From JADJPL01 sp964607915 (GTDB taxonomy: Bacteria; Bacteroidota; Bacteroidia; Chitinophagales; Saprospiraceae), in NCBI GenBank assembly GCA_964607915.1, contig CAZSMU010000198.1:1-5429 (forward strand): a DNA stretch of 5,429 bases, given 5' to 3'. Both the position numbers and the translations under genes were made by a program. This document shows, piece by piece, positions 1-5,429 of this stretch. The first letter of the stretch is position 1. The number at the start of each line of letters is the position of its first letter. The notes below the pieces were generated by a model. The model saw only the letters and a list, made by a program, of their open reading frames with translations. It searched no databases and was not told where the DNA came from.

Positions 1-15
1 CTCAACGTAACTATC

Positions 16-94
16 AGACTTGTTGCGCGGGGTCCGCGAGGGGGGAAAAAAAAGACTCTTTTTTCCCACCTCGCTGACCCCGCGCAACAAGTCT
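16..94. terminator. Long near-perfect hairpin at the end of the operon, probable bidirectional terminator or mRNA 3' end structure
   Basis: An inverted repeat has an 18-base perfect outer arm pair (17-34 with 76-93), extended by the A16-T94 pair. After one mismatch (C35/T75), six more pairs follow (36-41 with 69-74), then a mismatch (G42/A68), then nine pairs (43-51 with 59-67). The loop is 7 bases (52-58). This makes about 34 pairs and two mismatches. The right arm runs into the methyltransferase stop codon (TAG, complement of 93-95). The place and strength fit a terminator at the end of the minus-strand operon, perhaps shared with a convergent gene beyond the left edge. Unlike a classical intrinsic terminator, no U-run follows the stem on either strand. 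The A/T runs (46-53 and 59-64) lie inside, next to the loop. It may instead be an RNase III site, a 3' stabiliser or a dispersed palindromic element. Confidence 0.6.
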
Positions 95-707
95 AATGTC
101 GTTTGAAACTGCAGAACAGAAAATTTTGCGTCGTGTTAAAGGGCGTTACATGGTCTTCTGTAATGCAGCGAATTTTGTCAAACCCGTTTTTAAGTTCCTG
201 CGCCAGTGTTTGTTCTGTATATTGTTTGATATCGAGACCGCTGCATTTGGTCGGTCCTGTTTCCGAAAAAGTCCCGATGGCCAGGAAGCCGTTGACCGAT
301 TTTCGGGCGGCGGCCATATATTTCGAGACTTGCTCCGCTGTGGTCAGGAAATGGAACGTGGCTCGATCGTGCCAAACGTCAAAGGTCGCTTTGGGTTTAA
401 ATTCAGTTATGTCGCTGACAATCCAGTTCACTTTTTTGGACTTATCGCCCAAGCGGTTTTTTGCTTTTTCGAGGGCTTTTTCAGAGATGTCCAAAACGGA
501 TATGTTTTCGAATCCTTGTTCGAGCAGATAGTCCACGAGTTTGCTGTCGCCCCCTCCGATATCAATGATGTGGGCGTCTTTTTTTACGCCAAATGAAGCG
601 ATGAACGCGAGCGAAGTTTTTGGAACCGCTTGCGTCCAGCTTACCTGGTCTGGATTTTTGGTTTCGTAAACCGTTTCCCAGTGTTTTTTTGTATCCATAT
701 CCCCCAT
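93..707 (-). CDS. Class I SAM-dependent methyltransferase, substrate unknown (204 aa)
   Basis: This is a cytosolic Rossmann-fold methyltransferase. The SAM-binding glycine motif I is IIDIGGGDS (residues 47-55). The acidic residue expected to hold the SAM ribose is D73 in VLDIS, and D99 in VSDI fits the next SAM-contacting position. FDVWHDRATFHFL (109-121) is the motif IV region. The N-terminal HWETVY...VSW (9-24) and the C-terminal HVTPFNTTQNFLFCSF (186-201) resemble a family of small uncharacterised bacterial methyltransferases, so both ends look complete. The open frame runs upstream to 1142, but that part lies inside the hydrolase gene in another frame and carries no family signal, so the start is put at the ATG at 707, 11 bases after the upstream stop. 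An ATG at 698 (MDTKKHW, 201 aa) is equally possible. The gene is far more A/T-rich than the rest of the operon. The substrate cannot be named from sequence; a small molecule or a protein lysine are both open. Confidence 0.9.
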   Translation of the reverse strand: MGDMDTKKHWETVYETKNPDQVSWTQAVPKTSLAFIASFGVKKDAHIIDIGGGDSKLVDYLLEQGFENISVLDISEKALEKAKNRLGDKSKKVNWIVSDITEFKPKATFDVWHDRATFHFLTTAEQVSKYMAAARKSVNGFLAIGTFSETGPTKCSGLDIKQYTEQTLAQELKNGFDKIRCITEDHVTPFNTTQNFLFCSFKRH

Positions 708-718
708 TTTTTTCTGCT

Positions 719-2593
719 TTACTTTTGGAGCACCATCACCTTCACGGAGGAAGGGTTGGCGGCGGAGTGGTATATCCGCTGCGTGGCTTTCTGGAAATCG
801 CTTTCGGAGCAGGAATAGATATCCACGAACTTCTGCGGGTTGCGGTCCACGAGGGGGAACCAGGAGTTTTGTACCTGGATCATGATGCGGTGGCCTTTTT
901 TGAAGGTATGCGCCACATCGGGCAACTCGAAGCGGACGCGGGTTATTTTCCCGGGCGTGAAGGGCTCCGGGCTCTCGAAGCTGTTGCGGAAGCGACCCCG
1001 GAGTACTTCGCCGCGCACGAGCATCTGGTACCCGCTCAGCGGGACGCCGGTTTCCATACCCTGCGGTTGGGAGCTCGAGTCGGGGAATACATCTATGAGT
1101 TTGACCACGAAATCGGCGTCGGTGCCGGTGGTGCTCACCCACAGGTCGGCATTCAGGGGCCCGGTGAGGGTGATATCTTCCGGTAAGACCGCCGTTTGAT
1201 AGGAGGCCACGTCCGGTCGGCGGTCGGCGAAGCGCTGGTCGTCGGTCATGTACTCCGCGGTGCGGCCGAGGTGTACGTCTTCGGTATAGGGCACGGGGTT
1301 GGCGGGGTCGGAGACGTACTCGCGGTAGCCGTTGGCGGCGCTGGGCTTGTCGAAAGACAGGGCGCCCCCGGGCTGGAAGTACAGGTTTTTAACGCCCACA
1401 TTTTGCGGGGGCCAGGTTGGGAACTCGGCCCAGCGGTTGGCGCCGGTGATGAAAACCGTGGCTTCGGGCAGTGATTCACCGGAGGGTTCTTTGAGGTAAT
1501 GGCGGAAAAAGCGCGTTTCCAGTTCTTTATACTTTTCGCCGGTGTTGAAGCCCCAGTGGATATTGCCCAGGTTTTTGGCCACTCCGTTCGACCACTGTCC
1601 ATGCGACCAGGGGCCCATGAGGAGGCGGTTGTGTGCATTTTGGGGGTTTTGCTTTTCCACCGCCTCATAGACCCGGAGGGCGCCGAAGCAATCTTCCGCA
1701 TCAAACCAGCCCCCGACGGTCAGCACGGCGGGTTTGATGTCTTTGAGGTGGGGGCGCGGGTTGCGCGCCTTCCAGAACGCATCGAGGTTAGGATGGCTCA
1801 TGAGCTCGTTCCAGAACTGGATGGTATCGCCGAAGTATTGCTCCCGCACATTTTTAATCGGCCCTACGTCGAGGAAGAAGCGGTAGTTGTCCTGTACCGG
1901 GAAGGGAAACCCGGGCTTTCCGACGCGTGTCGGTTCGGGGCGAGGCCTTCCGAAGCTGGAATAAAACGAGAACGCATCCAGAAGGAAGAAGGCGCCGTTG
2001 TGGTGAAAGTCGTCGCCGATGAACCAGTCGGTCACCGGCGCCTGGGGCGAAACGGCTTTGAGTGCAGGATGGGCGTCTATCATTGCCATAGTAGAATAGA
2101 ACCCCGGGTAAGAGACCCCGAAAATACCGGCGCGGCCGTTGTTGCGCGGCACATTTTTCACCACCCAGTCAATGAGGTCGTAGGTATCGCTGCTCTCATC
2201 CGTTTCCTTAGGCCCTTTGTTGGGCTGATAGGGGCGGATATCCATGAACGTTCCTTCGCTCATGTATTTTCCCCGCACGTCCTGAAACACAAAGATATAC
2301 CCTTCCTTGATGAGGTTGGTGCGCTGAAAGAGGTGCCGGTTGATGCTCTCCGGACCGCCCCCTTCGATGTTGTAGGGCGTGCGGGTGATGAGCACGGGGT
2401 AAGACTGCGAGGTATCTTTTGGCGTATAGATGGAGGTGAACAGGCGCACGCCGTCGCGCATGGTGATATAGACCTCTTTTTTGTCGAGGCGTTCGCGGAT
2501 CCATTCCGCGCTGCCTTCCGCGGGGCGGGGTTGCGCCTGCAGCAGGAGGGCGCAGCCCAGGGCTGCACATAAGGTTATGGTGTATTTGTACAT
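719..2593 (-). CDS. Secreted CocE/NonD family hydrolase, alpha-amino acid ester hydrolase type (624 aa)
   Basis: This serine hydrolase is predicted to cleave esters, and perhaps amides, of alpha-amino acids. A signal peptide covers about residues 1-20 (LLLQA, cleavage before QPRP), so it acts in the periplasm or outside. The alpha/beta-hydrolase domain (about 44-335, X-Pro dipeptidyl-peptidase S15 type) has the nucleophile S161 in GVSYPG, with Y162 next to it as the likely oxyanion residue, D298 in GGWFDAED, and H331 in GPWSHGQW. The three acidic residues that bind the substrate amino group in known alpha-amino acid ester hydrolases appear at matching spacing: D195 (34 after the serine) and E300/D301 (2 and 3 after the catalytic Asp). 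The rest (about 355-620) is the C-terminal jelly-roll domain of this family. Length fits the family. The start lies 14 bases after the M20D stop. The natural substrate is unknown; a plain esterase or a peptidase is less likely given the acidic cluster. Confidence 0.93.
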   Translation of the reverse strand: MYKYTITLCAALGCALLLQAQPRPAEGSAEWIRERLDKKEVYITMRDGVRLFTSIYTPKDTSQSYPVLITRTPYNIEGGGPESINRHLFQRTNLIKEGYIFVFQDVRGKYMSEGTFMDIRPYQPNKGPKETDESSDTYDLIDWVVKNVPRNNGRAGIFGVSYPGFYSTMAMIDAHPALKAVSPQAPVTDWFIGDDFHHNGAFFLLDAFSFYSSFGRPRPEPTRVGKPGFPFPVQDNYRFFLDVGPIKNVREQYFGDTIQFWNELMSHPNLDAFWKARNPRPHLKDIKPAVLTVGGWFDAEDCFGALRVYEAVEKQNPQNAHNRLLMGPWSHGQWSNGVAKNLGNIHWGFNTGEKYKELETRFFRHYLKEPSGESLPEATVFITGANRWAEFPTWPPQNVGVKNLYFQPGGALSFDKPSAANGYREYVSDPANPVPYTEDVHLGRTAEYMTDDQRFADRRPDVASYQTAVLPEDITLTGPLNADLWVSTTGTDADFVVKLIDVFPDSSSQPQGMETGVPLSGYQMLVRGEVLRGRFRNSFESPEPFTPGKITRVRFELPDVAHTFKKGHRIMIQVQNSWFPLVDRNPQKFVDIYSCSESDFQKATQRIYHSAANPSSVKVMVLQK

Positions 2594-2607
2594 TTGGTGT
2601 ATGGGTT

Positions 2608-3957
2608 TTATCGGTTGAATACCAGCGGAGCGTTCATATAATCCATGGTGAGGTTAGCCAACAGGCGCACGCCGAGTTTCATACCGCTGTCGTCCACATA
2701 AAAATCCGGTGTGTGGTGGGGGGCGGAATCGGCGGGGTTCATCCCCTTGGGCATGCCGCCCAGGAAGAGGAAGAGGCCGGGGACTTTATTGGCGAAAAAC
2801 GAGAAATCCTCGGAGCCTGTGACGGCGCGGGTGACCAGGACGTTGTCTTCTCCGGCGACGCGTTTCAGGGTAGGGCCCATAGCCTGGGTCAGTTCGAGGC
2901 TGTTGTAGGTGACGGGTACTCCCCGCTCGATTTTGACCTGTGCCGTAGCGCCGGAAGCCTCTGCGATATGGGTGGCGGTCAGGCGGATTTTTTCGTGGAT
3001 CATATCCTGCATTTTGGTGTCGAGCGTGCGGATGGTGCCTATGAGTTCGACCTCTTCGGGGATGATGTTGTGGCGCACGCCGCCGCTGATTTTCCCGACG
3101 CTGATGACGGCTGCCTCCTTGGTGAGTTCGGTTTGGCGGGCGACGATCATCTGCAGGCCCTGCACGATTTGAGCGGCGACCGTCACCGGGTCAATGCCCG
3201 ACCAGGGGGTTGAGCCGTGGGTCTGCTTCCCTTTGACCTTGATTTCGAACTGGTCGGCGGCGGCCATGGTTCCTCCGGGTTTGAAGCGGATATGCCCCAC
3301 CTCTGTCTGTGAGTTGATATGGAGGCCAAAGACGACATCCACTTTGGGGTCGTCGAGCACGCCTTCTTCTACCATGAGGCCGGCCCCGCCTTTTTCGCCG
3401 GCCGGGGCGCCCTCTTCAGCGGGCTGGAAGACGAACACGATGGTTCCCTTTAGTTGGCTTTTCATACGGGTGAGCACTTCGGCTGCCCCCATGAGCATGG
3501 CGACGTGGGTGTCGTGCCCGCAGGCGTGCATGACGCCTACTTCGTTGCCCAGGTATTCGCCTTTCTCTTTGGATGCCCAGGGTATCTTGACGCGTTCGAC
3601 GACGGGCAGGGCGTCCATATCGGCCCGCAGGGCTACCGTGGGCCCCGGTTTGCCCGTGCGCAGGATGCCGACGACGCCGGTGACGGCAATGCCTGTGCGG
3701 ACTTCGAGGCCGAGGCTGCGCAGGTGCTGGGCTACCTTTTCGGCCGTCTTGAACTCGCGGTTGCTGAGTTCGGGATACTGGTGCAAATCGTGCCGCCAGG
3801 CGATGACCTTCTGTTCAACCTGGTCGCTGAGCCGGTCTATTTCGGAATAGGCTGTCGGGGCTGCCGCTTTGCCTGCGGCGCCTGTACCGCCCTTCTGGGC
3901 AGAAAGCACCGGCAGGAGCAATGCCAAAAAAGTGGTAGTTAATAAGGTTTTTTTCAT
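2608..3957 (-). CDS. Secreted M20D family amidohydrolase / metallocarboxypeptidase (449 aa)
   Basis: This is a di-metal hydrolase of the family that includes plant IAA-amino acid hydrolases, hippurate hydrolases and bacterial aminoacylase/carboxypeptidases. It should split the amide between an acyl or aminoacyl group and an amino acid. Residues 1-20 form a signal peptide (LLLPVLSA, then QKGG), followed by a Gly/Ala-rich linker to about 36. Family motifs in order are WRHDLHQYPELS (54-65), ALRADMDALPV (109-119), HACGHDTH (144-151), FQPAEEG (177-183), GLHI (211-214), THGSTPWSG (246-254), TGSEDFSFF (380-388) and PHHTPDF (413-419). By comparison with the plant enzymes the metal ligands are C146, H148, E182, H213 and H415, and E181 is the base. 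All are present. Residues of about 225-340 form the lid/dimerisation domain. The gene starts 12 bases after the dipeptidase stop and has no Shine-Dalgarno sequence. Acyl specificity cannot be read from the sequence. Confidence 0.94.
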   Translation of the reverse strand: MKKTLLTTTFLALLLPVLSAQKGGTGAAGKAAAPTAYSEIDRLSDQVEQKVIAWRHDLHQYPELSNREFKTAEKVAQHLRSLGLEVRTGIAVTGVVGILRTGKPGPTVALRADMDALPVVERVKIPWASKEKGEYLGNEVGVMHACGHDTHVAMLMGAAEVLTRMKSQLKGTIVFVFQPAEEGAPAGEKGGAGLMVEEGVLDDPKVDVVFGLHINSQTEVGHIRFKPGGTMAAADQFEIKVKGKQTHGSTPWSGIDPVTVAAQIVQGLQMIVARQTELTKEAAVISVGKISGGVRHNIIPEEVELIGTIRTLDTKMQDMIHEKIRLTATHIAEASGATAQVKIERGVPVTYNSLELTQAMGPTLKRVAGEDNVLVTRAVTGSEDFSFFANKVPGLFLFLGGMPKGMNPADSAPHHTPDFYVDDSGMKLGVRLLANLTMDYMNAPLVFNR

Positions 3958-3979
3958 AAAAAAAGAATTTTATTTTTTT
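3958..3979 (-). promoter_or_regulatory. A/T-only leader spanning the dipeptidase stop and M20D start
   Basis: In otherwise GC-rich DNA, 21 of these 22 bases are A or T. A run of seven A (3958-3964) and a run of seven T (3973-3979) form a short inverted repeat with an 8-base spacer, covering the dipeptidase stop (3970-3972) and the whole 12-base gap up to the M20D ATG. An A/U-rich, weakly structured leader is the usual stand-in for a Shine-Dalgarno sequence in Bacteroidota, so this most likely helps translation of the M20D gene. The 7-pair A-U stem is too weak to argue for a terminator. Confidence 0.3.
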
Positions 3980-5358
3980 AATTCTACATAATAATGAAAA
4001 AAATAAGGTATGGTGTCTATTCCTTTATAAAAATTGGCCAACCCATATTTTTCGTTGGGCGAGTGGATGTTGTCGGAGTCCAATCCGAAGCCCATGAGGA
4101 CGGACTTGACGCCGAGCACTTTTTCAAACAGGGCTACGATAGGGATGCTGCCGCCGCCGCGTTGCGGGATGGGGGCTTTGCCAAAGGTCTTCTCCATAGC
4201 TTTATGGGCGGCCTGGTATTCGGGGGTATCGGTGGGGGTCACGACGGGATACCCGCCGTGGTGGAAGGAGACTTTGACTTTTACGGAGGGCGGTGCCAGG
4301 GTCTGGAAGTACCCGGCGAACAGTTCCGTGATTTTATCGGGGTCCTGGTTGGGCACCAGGCGCATGCTGATTTTGGCATTTGCTTTGGAGGGCAGCACGG
4401 TTTTGGCACCTTCCCCGGTGTAGCCGCCCCAGATGCCGTTCACGTCGAGGGTAGGGCGTATGGAGGCGCGTTCGAGGGTAGTGAAGCCCGCTTCGCCGTG
4501 CACCATGCGGATATCGAGGTCGCGCTTATATTCCGTTTCGTCGAAAGGGGCCGCGTTCATGGCGCTGCGCTCTGCCGGGCCTACGGCGAGCACATCGTCG
4601 TAGAAGCCGGGGATAGTGATGTGGTTGTTTTCGTCGTGCAGGCTGGCGATCATTTTAGCCAGAATATTGACGGGGTTGGCTACAGCGCCGCCATAAATGC
4701 CGGAGTGCAGGTCGCGGTTTGGGCCGGTCACTTCGACCTCCACGTAGCTCAGCCCGCGCAGTCCGACGGTGATGGAAGGCGTGTCGGGGCCGATCATAGA
4801 CGTATCGGAGATGAGGATGACATCGCAGTGCAGCGCGGACTTACGGGACTCCAGGAACTCGCCGAGGTGGGCGGAGCCGACTTCTTCCTCCCCTTCGATC
4901 ATAAATTTGACGTTGCAGGGCAGGGAGTCGGTGGCCAGCATAGCTTCGAAGGCTTTGACGTGCATAAAAAACTGGCCTTTGTCGTCGGCGGAGCCACGGG
5001 CGAAGACAGCGCCTTCCGGATGCTGCGGGGTGCTGCGCACGACGGGCTCAAAAGGACCGGATTCCCATAGTTCCATCGGGTCGGGAGGTTGTACGTCGTA
5101 GTGGCCATAGACCAGCACGGTAGGTAGGGTGGGGTCTATGATTTTTTCGCCATAGACGACGGGATGCCCGGCGGTCGGCACGATTTCCACCTGCTCAGCC
5201 CCTGCTTTCCGGAGGCTGTCGGCTACAAATCCCGCCGTGCGTTCTACGTCCTTTTTAAAGGCGGGGTCAGCGCTGATGGAGGGCAGGCGCAGCAGGTCGA
5301 GCAGTTCCTCCAGGAAGCGCGCTCGGTTTGATTCGATATAGGTCTGTACGTTTTGCAT
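3970..5358 (-). CDS. Cytosolic M20 family dipeptidase, CNDP/DUG1-like (462 aa)
   Basis: This is a di-metal dipeptidase of the carnosinase-2 (CNDP2)/yeast DUG1 branch of M20, expected to hydrolyse dipeptides such as Cys-Gly or X-Gly in the cytosol; there is no signal peptide. The motifs are VYGHYDVQPP (83-92), GSADDKG (122-128), EGEEEVGSAH (155-164), ISDTSM (183-188), RDLHSG (215-220) and NIHSPNE (430-436). By comparison with carnosinase 2 the metal ligands are H86, D125 (bridging), E159, D185 and H432, the base is E158, and H218 of the lid domain (about 200-370) completes the partner active site in the dimer. All are intact, and the length is normal for the family. The ATG at 5358 gives MQNVQTYIES, a typical N-terminal helix. 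It is the first gene of the unit and the only one of the three hydrolases kept inside the cell. It differs in subfamily from the neighbouring M20D gene, so the two are not a recent tandem duplication. Confidence 0.94.
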   Translation of the reverse strand: MQNVQTYIESNRARFLEELLDLLRLPSISADPAFKKDVERTAGFVADSLRKAGAEQVEIVPTAGHPVVYGEKIIDPTLPTVLVYGHYDVQPPDPMELWESGPFEPVVRSTPQHPEGAVFARGSADDKGQFFMHVKAFEAMLATDSLPCNVKFMIEGEEEVGSAHLGEFLESRKSALHCDVILISDTSMIGPDTPSITVGLRGLSYVEVEVTGPNRDLHSGIYGGAVANPVNILAKMIASLHDENNHITIPGFYDDVLAVGPAERSAMNAAPFDETEYKRDLDIRMVHGEAGFTTLERASIRPTLDVNGIWGGYTGEGAKTVLPSKANAKISMRLVPNQDPDKITELFAGYFQTLAPPSVKVKVSFHHGGYPVVTPTDTPEYQAAHKAMEKTFGKAPIPQRGGGSIPIVALFEKVLGVKSVLMGFGLDSDNIHSPNEKYGLANFYKGIDTIPYFFHYYVELKK

Positions 5359-5401
5359 AGTTTGACGTGATTAGAGCGTGTTCGGTATTTTCCGGTGAGG
5401 A

Positions 5402-5409
5402 CAAAAATA
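5402..5409 (-). promoter_or_regulatory. Candidate Bacteroidota -7 promoter box for the operon
   Basis: Read on the minus strand the bases are TATTTTTG, an exact match to the TAnnTTTG -7 element known for the Bacteroidota primary sigma factor. It lies 43 bases before the dipeptidase ATG, which would give a 5' leader of about 35-40 bases. The partner -33 TTG element would fall at or just beyond the right edge of the window, so only half the promoter can be judged. The region between the box and the ATG (5359-5401) holds no Shine-Dalgarno sequence and no clear operator. Confidence 0.45.
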
Positions 5410-5429
5410 AGCGCATTTTTTGTCAGTTG

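Noticed and set aside
1..20. Possible lipoprotein signal (ALGC) at residues 11-14 of the hydrolase starting at 2593.
   Set aside because: The cysteine is followed by more hydrophobic residues (ALLL) and the -3 position is Ala, so cleavage by signal peptidase I after LLLQA fits better. The range given is in residues of that protein, not bases of the window.
16..94. Integron attC site.
   Set aside because: The arms are almost fully paired without the extrahelical bases, and the ends do not show clear RYYYAAC and GTTRRRY core boxes. No integrase or cassette array is in view.
708..1142. Upstream extension of the methyltransferase open frame, adding 145 residues.
   Set aside because: It lies inside the hydrolase gene in a different frame on the same strand, is rich in Arg, Pro and His, and matches no part of a methyltransferase. 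The hydrolase frame there carries conserved family sequence to its end.
2290..2297. Second minus-strand TAnnTTTG match (TATCTTTG), inside the hydrolase gene.
   Set aside because: It codes for conserved sequence of the hydrolase near residue 100, has no TTG at the right distance upstream, and is followed by no gene start nearby.
3994..5070. Plus-strand open frame of 358 codons opposite the dipeptidase, and similar long ones at 1499-2572 and 620-1186.
   Set aside because: They are antisense to genes with intact catalytic motifs. Long antisense frames are expected in GC-rich coding DNA, and their translations show no domain motif.

Overview
The window looks like chromosomal DNA from a member of the Bacteroidota, perhaps a GC-rich lineage such as the Saprospiria; the genus cannot be told from what is visible. 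The reasons are a TAnnTTTG-type -7 promoter box ahead of the first gene, no clear Shine-Dalgarno sequence before any start, A/T-rich leaders instead, and protein families common in that phylum. The placement is inference.

All four genes lie on the minus strand and read from the right edge to the left. In transcription order they are: a cytosolic M20-family dipeptidase of the CNDP/DUG1 type (5358-3970); a secreted M20D amidohydrolase/carboxypeptidase (3957-2608); a secreted CocE/NonD serine hydrolase with the full active-site signature of alpha-amino acid ester hydrolases (2593-719); and a small class I SAM-dependent methyltransferase (707-93). The gaps between them are 12, 14 and 11 bases, so one transcript is very likely. 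A probable promoter box lies at 5402-5409. A 79-base near-perfect hairpin (16-94) starts inside the methyltransferase stop codon and closes the unit.

The first three genes make a coherent scavenging set. The two exported hydrolases would release amino acids or short peptides from N-acylated, amidated or esterified forms outside the cytoplasm, and the cytosolic enzyme would finish dipeptides after uptake. This is inferred from family and signal peptides; no transporter is in view. The methyltransferase does not obviously fit. It is much more A/T-rich than its neighbours (24/60 and 25/60 GC in two hand-counted lines, against 38/60 in a line of the M20D gene), which suggests a different history.

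I saw no tRNA, rRNA, CRISPR array, insertion sequence or phage gene. No stretch over 100 bases is without a gene. The long plus-strand open frames opposite these genes are antisense shadows. I did not find a convincing new biological system. The most unusual element is the long hairpin at the left edge.
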